NCBI GenBank assembly: GCA_031272655.1
Contig: JAISTJ010000124.1
Location: 1-13,871 of the forward strand
Length of the DNA: 13,871 nt
Direction: 5' to 3'
Source: Tannerella sp.
GTDB taxonomy: Bacteria; Bacteroidota; Bacteroidia; Bacteroidales; Tannerellaceae
How positions within the stretch are numbered: the first letter of the stretch is position 1; each line of letters starts with the position of its first letter. The translations under genes were made by a program, and so were the position numbers. Of this stretch, positions 5,771-13,335 are shown one piece after another. The notes below the pieces were generated by a model. It did not search any database. It saw nothing but the letters and a program-made list of their open reading frames with translations, and had not been told where the DNA came from.

Positions 5771-8548
5771 ATGAAAAAGATATTAGTTTTTCTATCATTA
5801 TTACTTGTTACCGCGTGTGGAAACAAGGAAAATTACAGTCTGATAGTAAGTGACTTAACCTGTGAATACCTGGATAACCCATTGAGCATTGATGCTGCTG
5901 AGCCTCGATTAGCATGGAAACTGTATTCGTTTGACGATAAAGTTACTAATATTAAACAGATTGCATATCAGATACTTGCTGCAACCTCTGAAGAGGCTCT
6001 TGAAGCAGGGCAAGCCGACCTGTGGGATTCGGGCGAAGTTAAGTCGTCGCAATCTGTTCAGATAGTTTACAAAGGTCTTAAACCCGAAAGCATGCACAAG
6101 TGCAGGTGGAAAGTGCGCGTCCGTACCAACAAAGGATGGACGCCATGGAGTGCAACGGCGCTATGGGGCACACCGCCCGAAGTCTGGACAGGTCAATGGA
6201 TTGGCGATGAGCCTGATTTGAAATTGCGTGAGTATAAAGACTATGTGCTTAATAACTACAACAAACCCGATTTCGACCGCCAAAGATGGACGAACCCACC
6301 TTACACACCATCTCCGTTACTGCGTAAATCATTCAATATAACCGGTATAGTAAAAAATGCAACTATATATGCCTCAGCGCTTGGATATTACGAGATGTGG
6401 CTCAATGGCGAAAGGATAGGCGAAGCTCTTCATGCGCCTGAATGGACAAACTACGACGATTGCGTTCAGTTTCAAACTTATGACGTTACCGAATATCTTC
6501 ATGAAGGCGAAAATGCACTTGCAGCAACTCTTGCGGATGGATGGGCGCTCGGACGCATGGGCGGTATAAAATGGAACCTCTGTTTTCCGCATCGCGGCTT
6601 CTATGCACTCGACAGAAGATTTATCGCTCAACTTATAATAGAAACATTTGATGGAGAGCATATTATAATTCCTACCGACGGAACATGGAAAATAAACCGC
6701 GACGGTTATATCCTTATGGCGGATAACTTTGCCGGCGAAACAATTGACGCACGAAAAATTCCCGAAAAATGGAACGATGCAGGTTTTAACGATTCCGAAT
6801 GGGAGGCTGTTTACGTTGATAAAGAACAGAAACGTAACCTTATCGCCCAGAAAAACGAACCTATACGGGTGCACGCCGAACTGTCGCCGGTGGACGTCCG
6901 AGAATGGAACGGCAAGTATATTGTCAATTTCGGACAAAACATCTCCGGCCATTGTGCCCTTAGAATAAAAGGAAAGGCAGGTCAAGTCATTACTATCCGT
7001 CACGGTGAATGGCTCAACGACGATGGAAGCATCTATACTCAGAGTCTTGGACATGCCAAAGCTACCGATACTTTTATCCTTTCCGGCGGTGACGATTATT
7101 TCGACCCTACTTTTACATATCACGGCTTTCAATATGCAGAAATTTCCGGTCTGAGCGAACCGCCTGATGCAGAAATGATTATTGCTAAAGCTATCAGTTC
7201 AGACCCCGAAATTACCGGCGAATTTGCCTGTTCAAACGATGATTTAAACCGGCTGTATGAAAACATTGTCTGGACACAGCGCAACAACATGCTTAGCGTG
7301 ATGACCGACAACCCCTCGCGCGATGAACGGACGGGCGCAACAGGAGACATTCAGATTTTTGCACAAAGCGCTATCTTCAACATGAACATGGCCGGTTTCT
7401 TCACTAAATTTGCACTTGATTCGCGCGACATGGCTTTCAACGGGCAGTTCTTCTCAATGTATCCGTCTCTCAGGCAGGAAGGCTACTGGAAAGGCTGGGT
7501 AGGAGCGCCCGGATGGTGCGAAGCAAGCTTGATAATACCATGGCGACTGTATGAGAACTACAGCGATACTAATGCTATGGCAAGCCTTTATCCGCTGATG
7601 AAGAGCCATATAGACGCCACGCTTCGTGAAAACCCCGATTATATATGGCGGGTAAGACATAATCATAATAATGACTGGCTTAATGCCAATACAATACATA
7701 ATCCGCCCGATACTACTTACAGCACTAAACGCGGCAGCACGCCCGATGACGTCTTTGCCACAGCGTACTTCGCTTATGCAGCGCGTCTGTTGTCGGACAT
7801 AGCTACCGTCCTCAATCATCCCGACGACGCTGCTAAATACGGCGCTCTTGCCGCAAAAATAAAAGAAGTCTTTATAAAAGAATATGTTGATGCGGAAGGC
7901 GTTGTACAAGGCAACTCTCAAGGCGCCTATTCACTTGCCCTCTTTTATGACTTAATACCTGAAAATCTGCGTCAAAAAGCTTTCGCTCACCTTGTTGACT
8001 GCATCGAAGAATACGACTGGCGACTGTCCACCGGCTTCATTTCAACACCCATGATGATGCAGTTACTCGTGGACTTCGGGCGCGAAGACATTGCATATAA
8101 ACTGCTCGAATCCACCCGTTTCCCGTCATGGCTCTACCCCTTGAAGAACGGCGCCACAACAGTCTGGGAACGTTGGGACGCATGGGTGCCGGGACGCGGC
8201 TTCCAAAGCGCCGGAATGAACTCTTTCGACCATTTTGCCTTCGGCTCGGTTAGCGAATGGCTGTTCCGACATGTTCTCGGCATTAATCCCGACATCAAAC
8301 ATCCCGGATATGAACATTTTACAATACAACCCCGCCCGGGTGGTTCCCTAACATGGGCAGTCGGTTCTTATAACTCCATAAAAGGTGAAATCGTTTCGGT
8401 TTGGAAGATAGAAAACGACGAGTTCACACTTGCAGTTTCTATTCCGGCAAATACGACGGCTACGGTAATCTTACCTGACGGTAAGAAAAAGAAAGTCGGG
8501 TCGGGCGATTATGTCTTCACCATACCGGCCTCATTACTAAAGAAATAA
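5771..8548 (+). CDS. GH78 alpha-L-rhamnosidase, lipoprotein
   Basis: This enzyme would remove terminal alpha-L-rhamnose from plant or bacterial glycans or glycosides with inversion of configuration. The 925 residues fit the usual GH78 size. The lipobox VTAC gives Cys16, followed by GNKEN. Order: Ig-like N-terminal region (about 25-135), lectin-like Bac_rhamnosid_N region (about 185-355, with WLNGERIGEALHAPEWTNYDD), a second beta domain (about 365-475), the six-hairpin catalytic domain (about 480-825) and a C-terminal beta domain. In DNPSRDERTGATGD (513-526) Glu519 is the likely general acid; in TTVWERWD Glu800 is the likely general base. The common DCP of that motif is DNP here. It probably shares a transcript with the S41 lipoprotein gene. 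No SusC/SusD pair adjoins it, so it is not in a classic polysaccharide utilization locus. It ends 2 nt before a convergent gene. Confidence 0.93.
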   Translation: MKKILVFLSLLLVTACGNKENYSLIVSDLTCEYLDNPLSIDAAEPRLAWKLYSFDDKVTNIKQIAYQILAATSEEALEAGQADLWDSGEVKSSQSVQIVYKGLKPESMHKCRWKVRVRTNKGWTPWSATALWGTPPEVWTGQWIGDEPDLKLREYKDYVLNNYNKPDFDRQRWTNPPYTPSPLLRKSFNITGIVKNATIYASALGYYEMWLNGERIGEALHAPEWTNYDDCVQFQTYDVTEYLHEGENALAATLADGWALGRMGGIKWNLCFPHRGFYALDRRFIAQLIIETFDGEHIIIPTDGTWKINRDGYILMADNFAGETIDARKIPEKWNDAGFNDSEWEAVYVDKEQKRNLIAQKNEPIRVHAELSPVDVREWNGKYIVNFGQNISGHCALRIKGKAGQVITIRHGEWLNDDGSIYTQSLGHAKATDTFILSGGDDYFDPTFTYHGFQYAEISGLSEPPDAEMIIAKAISSDPEITGEFACSNDDLNRLYENIVWTQRNNMLSVMTDNPSRDERTGATGDIQIFAQSAIFNMNMAGFFTKFALDSRDMAFNGQFFSMYPSLRQEGYWKGWVGAPGWCEASLIIPWRLYENYSDTNAMASLYPLMKSHIDATLRENPDYIWRVRHNHNNDWLNANTIHNPPDTTYSTKRGSTPDDVFATAYFAYAARLLSDIATVLNHPDDAAKYGALAAKIKEVFIKEYVDAEGVVQGNSQGAYSLALFYDLIPENLRQKAFAHLVDCIEEYDWRLSTGFISTPMMMQLLVDFGREDIAYKLLESTRFPSWLYPLKNGATTVWERWDAWVPGRGFQSAGMNSFDHFAFGSVSEWLFRHVLGINPDIKHPGYEHFTIQPRPGGSLTWAVGSYNSIKGEIVSVWKIENDEFTLAVSIPANTTATVILPDGKKKKVGSGDYVFTIPASLLKK

Positions 8549-8550
8549 GA

Positions 8551-10134
8551 TTATTTCACTTCAACTAAGGGTAAATCACTGCACGCATTTGGGGCTTTGA
8601 TACGTAGGGCGTTAGTTATTGTAGGCGCTATTTCGGTAGCATACACTGTGCGGTCTATATGATTGGTTTTCAGACCATTGCCATAGAGGTAAAGAGGAGT
8701 GATGACGGCATTGTTACGTTTTATCTTCGCTTTCTTACCTGTCTGTTCGTCTTCAACACCCCAACCAGGCATCAGTTCTATTATAAGGTCGCCGCGACCG
8801 ATATGATATGTACCGTATCTCAGCGTTGCGGAGCCTTCGTTCCATTCGCCTGCGCGAAGCGTCAGGTCGGTTGTTACCTGCTGTACGCCGCTAAACTCGG
8901 CGATAAATTCTGCTGCTTTCTTCTGAAAAGCATCCAAGTCGAGCTTCTCATCTTCCACTATCTTGCGGTTGAGGAATATTTGTTGGTTGTGATAGCCTGT
9001 TACCCAGTCTTTTTGACCGTAGGCTGCACGCAGGAACATGTTCAGCATAGCTATACAGCGCTTGGGGTAGAACGTACCGCCGACTGTTGTCTCATCTTCC
9101 GGTTCTATGGATATATCGGTGTAATAGCCTGTGCCTGTTACTATTATAAGCGTTTTCTGTAAGCCTACCTTCTTGTCTATTGCAGTAAAAAGTTCTTCGA
9201 GCGATTTATCTAACAGATAATAAATATCTTGTACTTCGCAAGTGTATGTTTGCGACTGAACGTCAGCAAAATTGCCGCCATAATAAGTCAGAGACAATAA
9301 ATCCGGAGTAGGGTGGGAACCGAGTTCGCCGCTGTTGATGAATTGCACTGCAAGGCGCGTTATTTCGGGATTGATATACGCTGAAGTTTTAAAACGTTGA
9401 TAACAACCTACTTCCTTTTCATTGAATGTGTATTTATATGGTTTTTTGTCTGTTATATACGGCAAAGAGCTGTATTTATCAGTTGCTAAGAGCGGTTCCC
9501 AAATAATTGACGGTAGTCGTTGAGAGAGAGATTCCTGTCCGCTGTTAAGTTTGTCCACATACTTGGGAATGTTCTTGTAAAACGTAGTAGTAGCCCACTT
9601 GCCGTTATAATCGTCGAGCCAGAAAGCGCCGTCTGCAGCATGTCCGGCAGAGATGATGGCGTTCTCCGCTTCCGGCGCTATGCCGTAAACGAGGCTCGCG
9701 CCTTTGGAGGCTAATTTAAGTTCATCGCCTATCGTTGACGACAGCAGGTTCTTTGGCGAGAAGTTCTGATGCGTGTAATTGCCAAGATAATGAGCGTCAT
9801 ACAGGCATGAACGCTCTAATTCCTTATCAAAGTCGTATCTTGTAACGCCCGTGATACTGTGATAGCAGGGGTTTGAACCGGTGAAGACTGTAGCCGAAGC
9901 GTTTGCACGGTCTATATTGCCGAACTCATACTGCACATGCCGATAAACCACAGCATCATTAAGCAACCGTTTGAAGCCATGTTCGCCGAAAGTGTGCTTG
10001 AAATACTCCAAATAGTCGCCCCGAAGCTGGTCTATGTTGATACAAACAACCAACTTTGGCGCATGTTGCTGTTGCGCCTTTAATCCACTTATAGCGAGTA
10101 ATATAGCTAACAACGAAGTGAATATCCTGTTCAT
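8551..10134 (-). CDS. PafA-like alkaline phosphatase superfamily protein, probably inactive
   Basis: The 527-residue secreted protein (signal peptide 1-20, cleavage near LKA-Q) has the fold signature of PafA-type phosphatases / type I phosphodiesterases: INIDQLRGDYL at the start, VFTGSNPCYHSITG, GHAADGAFWLDD (164-175) and EVQDIYYLLDKSLEELF (300-316). By eye only one metal ligand, Asp35, survives. The nucleophile Thr position (Thr79 in PafA, 41 residues after its first Asp) is Arg76. The D-x3-H metal pair near 283-291 reads TYYGGNFAD. The usual TADHG reads TGTG (333-336), and the last His position is Ile478 in VITPLYLYG. So it is a candidate pseudoenzyme, perhaps a binding protein. It probably follows the Lnb-like gene on one transcript (49-nt gap counting from that gene's stop at 10183-side sequence, 41 nt between coding ends), with no promoter box in between. 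Confidence 0.8.
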   Translation of the reverse strand: MNRIFTSLLAILLAISGLKAQQQHAPKLVVCINIDQLRGDYLEYFKHTFGEHGFKRLLNDAVVYRHVQYEFGNIDRANASATVFTGSNPCYHSITGVTRYDFDKELERSCLYDAHYLGNYTHQNFSPKNLLSSTIGDELKLASKGASLVYGIAPEAENAIISAGHAADGAFWLDDYNGKWATTTFYKNIPKYVDKLNSGQESLSQRLPSIIWEPLLATDKYSSLPYITDKKPYKYTFNEKEVGCYQRFKTSAYINPEITRLAVQFINSGELGSHPTPDLLSLTYYGGNFADVQSQTYTCEVQDIYYLLDKSLEELFTAIDKKVGLQKTLIIVTGTGYYTDISIEPEDETTVGGTFYPKRCIAMLNMFLRAAYGQKDWVTGYHNQQIFLNRKIVEDEKLDLDAFQKKAAEFIAEFSGVQQVTTDLTLRAGEWNEGSATLRYGTYHIGRGDLIIELMPGWGVEDEQTGKKAKIKRNNAVITPLYLYGNGLKTNHIDRTVYATEIAPTITNALRIKAPNACSDLPLVEVK

Positions 10135-10175
10135 TATTTTATTTTTGTTTTTATTTGTTTTTTACTTTTTACTTT

Positions 10176-11426
10176 TTATTTTACTTTTATCCGCTTTCCG
10201 GAACGCAATAAGAGGCTTGCAATGAGCGGTGCGAAAGCGATATTGAAATGTTGAGGGAAGAAAATCCATGTTACAGACATTGCAATAATTACCGCAAAGT
10301 TAATAAAATGATACCAATTAGCTTGCTTTTTTAATTTTTTTACTGCAAAAAAGCATACTCCAATGAAGTGGAAAGGGTGAAGCCATAGAACGGAGATGTT
10401 AGGAAATATGCTTGGATGAACGGAAATGAAACTGAGAAAGAACAGTACGCAACCGGCTAAACCTGCAACAGTAAATAGCGCACAGTCAACAAAGGCATAG
10501 TACTTCTTTCTGTTCCATTCGACGAGAGTGATAATAAGTATTATGATGAGAAACAGCGAAGTACAGACAATCGGCGACGTCAACAAAGCTGTAAACGTCT
10601 TGTATTCTTTGTCTTTTTCCGCTTCGGTTTTTTCCGCTTCATTTAAAATAATTGTTTCCCGTGTCAACTTGTCATTGCGAGGCGTATCATTGTTTACGTC
10701 ATTGCGAGGCACGAAGCAATCTCCCATATCTCCCCGTTGTGCCGTCTCGAAAGCGTCTTTCAGAAACTCCGGCAGGAAGAACTTTTCGCGGAAAGTCATT
10801 ATCCGGTCGGTAGGTTGTCCGAGCACAAGGTCGCATCCGAAAGTAACCCATGGATGGTTACGCGTACAATAATTTATTATATCGCGAAAAGTCAGAACGG
10901 TAGTATCCGGCGCAAAACGGATACCTCCAATGACGTACTTCTCAATAATCGCCTCAGGTCTCGTAGCGCAGTTATCAAAAAAAAAGTTATATCTGTAAAC
11001 TCGGTTTTCGGGACGCTCATTCAACGCCAGCGCTTGCCATAAAGCCTCACGTTCGGAAGGAGATAGATTCAAAACCTGCTCTGTAACCTCGCTGCCTCGT
11101 TGAATATACTCATAAAGAAACGATTTAAAATCGTAAGCCCTTAACATATAGTCTGTTTCACCTTTAGCAAACCTGTATATGAAATTAGGTTTTGAAAAGT
11201 CGAAAATACCATAGTTGAACGCTACATCAAGACGTATAGCAGTATCACACACGCGAATAGCTGTGTGACCATACAGTGTATAGACGTCATCATCGCTCGG
11301 AGAGCAGGTAAGCAAACTTATCTTCGCTGACGGCGACAGCTTCGGAGCGACAAACTCGGAGCTCGCCGCTAAGACGCTTGTTGCAACTATCTGTAAAACA
11401 GCAATATATAAAATTTTTAATTTCAT
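10176..11426 (-). CDS. lnb: DUF4105 protein, Lnb-like lipoprotein N-acyltransferase
   Basis: The DUF4105 family includes Lnb, recently shown in Bacteroides to N-acylate the lipoprotein cysteine in place of Lnt. The protein has 416 residues from the ATG at 11426; the frame runs back to a TTG at 11447, but that codon lies in the promoter box. Order: N-terminal signal or anchor helix (5-20), the periplasmic domain with YGHTAIRV (His54) and NFFFDNCATRP (Cys153), which I take as the catalytic pair, a linker (about 228-276), and four or five membrane helices (about 281-302, 313-335, 345-365, 375-413). The linker carries a repeat-derived insert, DCFVPRND at 236-243 and the half copy DTPRND at 247-252. 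It is divergent from the sigma factor gene and upstream of the PafA-like gene. The family call is firm; the assignment as the organism's Lnb is inferred, since paralogues are possible. Confidence 0.75.
   Translation of the reverse strand: MKLKILYIAVLQIVATSVLAASSEFVAPKLSPSAKISLLTCSPSDDDVYTLYGHTAIRVCDTAIRLDVAFNYGIFDFSKPNFIYRFAKGETDYMLRAYDFKSFLYEYIQRGSEVTEQVLNLSPSEREALWQALALNERPENRVYRYNFFFDNCATRPEAIIEKYVIGGIRFAPDTTVLTFRDIINYCTRNHPWVTFGCDLVLGQPTDRIMTFREKFFLPEFLKDAFETAQRGDMGDCFVPRNDVNNDTPRNDKLTRETIILNEAEKTEAEKDKEYKTFTALLTSPIVCTSLFLIIILIITLVEWNRKKYYAFVDCALFTVAGLAGCVLFFLSFISVHPSIFPNISVLWLHPFHFIGVCFFAVKKLKKQANWYHFINFAVIIAMSVTWIFFPQHFNIAFAPLIASLLLRSGKRIKVK
10671..10721 (-). repeat. DCFVPRND repeat and half copy inside the Lnb-like gene
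   Basis: The complete copy occupies 10697-10721 on the minus strand and matches the core shared by the copies at 3635-3658 and 3671-3691. A truncated copy at 10671-10685 keeps only the CCTCGCAATGAC half. They encode DCFVPRND and (DT)PRND, residues 236-243 and 247-252, in the linker between the periplasmic domain and the membrane helices. The frame is the same as in the DUF3316-like gene. Confidence 0.85.
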
Positions 11427-11444
11427 TTGTAAAAATTTCGACCG

Positions 11445-11452
11445 CAAATGTA
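11445..11452 (-). promoter_or_regulatory. -7 box of the lnb-like gene
   Basis: The minus strand reads TACATTTG, an exact TAnnTTTG match, 18 nt before the ATG at 11426. No TTTG is found at 19-21 nt upstream; the only one is 12 nt away, so the -33 half is poor. The TTG inside this box is the alternative start codon of the reading frame. Confidence 0.55.
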
Positions 11453-11496
11453 GAAATTTTTTCGCAAAAAATGATGTATAAATGAAAAAACATTTT

Positions 11497-11504
11497 TATT
11501 TTTG
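11497..11504 (+). promoter_or_regulatory. -7 box of the ECF sigma factor gene
   Basis: TATTTTTG is an exact TAnnTTTG match, 27 nt before the ATG at 11532. It lies back-to-back with the minus-strand box at 11445-11452, 44 bp away, so the two promoters share a short AT-rich region. No clear -33 TTTG is visible. The in-frame TTG at 11502 lies within the box. Confidence 0.5.
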
Positions 11505-11531
11505 CGGACAAAATTCAAACCTTATCAAAAA

Positions 11532-12122
11532 ATGTCTGACTCAAAAACTAAATCTGATGAAGCAAACCGGTTCGAAGCGTACTTTAAGGAGGCATACCTG
11601 ACGTATCACAGCGGATTAGTCCGGTTCGCGCAGTCTTTTATAAAAATTCGCGAGGACGCGGAAAACATTGTGCAGGACGCATTTGCGGACATCTGGGAGA
11701 CGGGCGGCAGGGCTATCCAAAACCGCAACCATCTGCTTGCCCTGCTGTTCACTTTGATAAAGAACAAAAGCATTGATTATCTGCGCCATGAGATAGTCGT
11801 TCGCGAAGCGGAAACGATCATTCAGGAAGAGTACCGGCGCGACATGCAGATGAAGTTCGACACCCTTGAAGCTTTCGACAATGACCTGTTAGCGTCCGGC
11901 GAAAGCGTCGAAGACCTGCTGCACAAGGCAATTGACGCCCTCCCCGAACAGTGCCGTAAAATATTTATAATGAACAAATTAGAAGGCAAAAAGCAATCGG
12001 ATATAGCCACCGAACTCAAAATTTCCATCAATACCGTAGAATCACAGATGAGCGTTGCCTACCGCAAACTCCGCAAAGCCATGAAAAACAACATCTTACT
12101 GCTATTCCTGACTTCCCTGTAA
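11532..12122 (+). CDS. ECF-type RNA polymerase sigma factor (FecI-like)
   Basis: The 196-residue protein directs RNA polymerase to a small regulon, here most likely the downstream receptor operon. Region 2 covers about residues 15-85 (LVRFAQSFIKIREDAENIVQDAFADIWE, then an LLFTLIKNKSIDYLRHE segment). Region 4 covers about 130-182 (AIDALPEQCRKIFIMNKLEG, then the helix-turn-helix SDIATELKISINTVESQM). There is no region 1 or 3, as usual for ECF factors. The ATG at 11532 is preferred over a TTG at 11502 because that TTG is inside the promoter box and the ATG follows AAAAA. The FecR gene follows after 65 nt on the same strand, the standard Bacteroidota arrangement of sigma and anti-sigma genes. Confidence 0.92.
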   Translation: MSDSKTKSDEANRFEAYFKEAYLTYHSGLVRFAQSFIKIREDAENIVQDAFADIWETGGRAIQNRNHLLALLFTLIKNKSIDYLRHEIVVREAETIIQEEYRRDMQMKFDTLEAFDNDLLASGESVEDLLHKAIDALPEQCRKIFIMNKLEGKKQSDIATELKISINTVESQMSVAYRKLRKAMKNNILLLFLTSL

Positions 12123-12130
12123 ACATACCC

Positions 12131-12168
12131 CGCAAAAAAAAAATTTCAATCCTTTTAGCGGATTTTTA
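12131..12168 (+). terminator. Weak hairpin with T-run between sigma and anti-sigma genes
   Basis: CCGC at 12131-12134 can pair with GCGG at 12159-12162, extended past an A-A mismatch by AAAA against TTTT (12154-12157), and is followed by TTTTT at 12164-12168. It starts 8 nt after the sigma gene stop. The stem is short and its lower half is all A-T, so it would terminate only partly if at all. A role as attenuator that lowers FecR relative to sigma is speculative. Confidence 0.25.
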
Positions 12169-12187
12169 AACCTCAAACGATATATAC

Positions 12188-13201
12188 ATGTTTTTAAGCG
12201 AAAAAATGGACGAACAAACGGAAAAATATTTCAACGGGCAGTTGACGCTTGCCGAAAGGGTTGAACTGCTCCGTAAAGCAGAGACAGACGCTGCGCTGAG
12301 AGCGGAAATGATTCAAATCCAGAGCATTGAAGCGCTCATCTGTCTGATGCCGAAAAAAGGAGATGAAAATCAAGCAAAGGCTGATTATCAGAACTTTATA
12401 GCTTCACGGGCTAAGATTATCAGGATGAAGACCATACGTCGGCGCCTTCTATATGCTGCAGCGGCAGCCTGTATAGCAAGCGTAACATGGTTCTCCGCAA
12501 GCCGGTTTTATTCATCTGATAAACAGCAAGTTACAGCGCCGGTCGCCAAAAACGTCACCATCTCCGTGCCAAAGGGGCAGCGGCTTGCTTTCAGGCTTGA
12601 AGACAGCACAACAGTATGGATCAACTCCCTAAGCAGCCTCACTTTTCCCGCATTTTTCGCGGACAACGAGAGGCGCGTCAAGATTGAAGGCGAGGCCTAC
12701 TTTGAAGTGGCGAAAGACGCCGTCCGGCCGTTCATCGTCAGGGCAGGCAAAATGGACGTACAGGCGCTCGGAACGGAGTTCAATATAAGCGCCTATCCGG
12801 AAGAGAAAATCCACCAAATCAGCCTCATTAAAGGTAAAGCGCTGGTTTTCAATCCGTTAAGGCCGTCTGTCAATGTTGAACTTCACCACGACGAAAAAGT
12901 TCTCGTAAACTACAATGTCGGCTCATTAGTCAAAGATTCGATAGGCAACAAGCACTATTTCCTGTGGCGCGAAGGCATATACAGCTTTGAAAATGAGCGT
13001 TTTGAAGTCATCCTGAAACGGCTCGAACTCTATTACGACATCACAATAGAGGTCAAAAACAAAAAGATGCTCAACTGGCGATACACCGTCAAATTCCGCC
13101 AGCGCGACAGCATAGACGAAATCATGCAGCTGATGCGGAAAATCCACCGGTTCAGCCTTATAAAAGACGAAGAGAACAACAAAATAATTATAAACATTTA
13201 A
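12188..13201 (+). CDS. FecR-family anti-sigma factor
   Basis: This 337-residue inner-membrane protein should hold the ECF sigma factor and pass on a signal from the outer-membrane receptor. Order: a cytoplasmic segment of about 80 residues for sigma binding, one membrane helix (about 86-106, after a KTIRRR positive stretch), a periplasmic FecR domain (about 118-215, with VPKGQRLAFRLEDSTTVWIN, EGEAYFEVAKD and ALGTEFNISAY) and a C-terminal DUF4974/STN-like domain (about 255-330, with FENERFEVILKRLELYYDI). The start could be the ATG at 12188 or the one at 12206 (MDEQTEKYF), which follows GAAAAA; neither can be excluded. The sigma gene lies 65 nt upstream and the STN-containing receptor 134 nt downstream, which fits a FecI-FecR-FecA circuit. 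Confidence 0.92.
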   Translation: MFLSEKMDEQTEKYFNGQLTLAERVELLRKAETDAALRAEMIQIQSIEALICLMPKKGDENQAKADYQNFIASRAKIIRMKTIRRRLLYAAAAACIASVTWFSASRFYSSDKQQVTAPVAKNVTISVPKGQRLAFRLEDSTTVWINSLSSLTFPAFFADNERRVKIEGEAYFEVAKDAVRPFIVRAGKMDVQALGTEFNISAYPEEKIHQISLIKGKALVFNPLRPSVNVELHHDEKVLVNYNVGSLVKDSIGNKHYFLWREGIYSFENERFEVILKRLELYYDITIEVKNKKMLNWRYTVKFRQRDSIDEIMQLMRKIHRFSLIKDEENNKIIINI

Positions 13202-13244
13202 AATTCGGAAGCCTATGGAAGAGTAAAGATTATCAACAGAAAAA

Positions 13245-13278
13245 CGCCGCGACACCAGTTCCCCAACCGGTCGCGGCG
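13245..13278. promoter_or_regulatory. GC-rich hairpin between fecR-like and susC-like genes
   Basis: CGCCGCGAC at 13245-13253 pairs perfectly with GTCGCGGCG at 13270-13278. The 16-nt interior can pair further (CCAGTT with AACCGG, one mismatch, CCCC loop). On the plus strand no T-run follows, so it is not a normal terminator for fecR. On the minus strand TTTTT follows directly, so it could stop antisense transcription. It may also protect or separate the receptor mRNA, as seen in operons that need unequal expression. No TAnnTTTG box lies in 13202-13335. Confidence 0.5.
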
Positions 13279-13335
13279 CGTTAGATGCAAACACCAAAAA
13301 AATTTTCAGTATTCACCAAAAAACAAGACAAAGAT

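Noticed and set aside
6374..7132. 252-codon minus-strand frame inside the rhamnosidase gene
   Set aside because: Antisense shadow of a confidently identified GH78 gene.
8469..8486. Hairpin TCTTACC/GGTAAGA near the end of the rhamnosidase gene as a terminator
   Set aside because: It lies inside the coding sequence (VILPDGKK), has a 7-bp stem and is followed by A residues on the plus strand, not T.
10141..10185. T-rich stretch with repeated TTTTTAC between the two minus-strand genes as terminator or promoter
   Set aside because: No stem and no TAnnTTTG match on the minus strand; simple A-rich leader sequence in front of a Bacteroidota start codon explains it.
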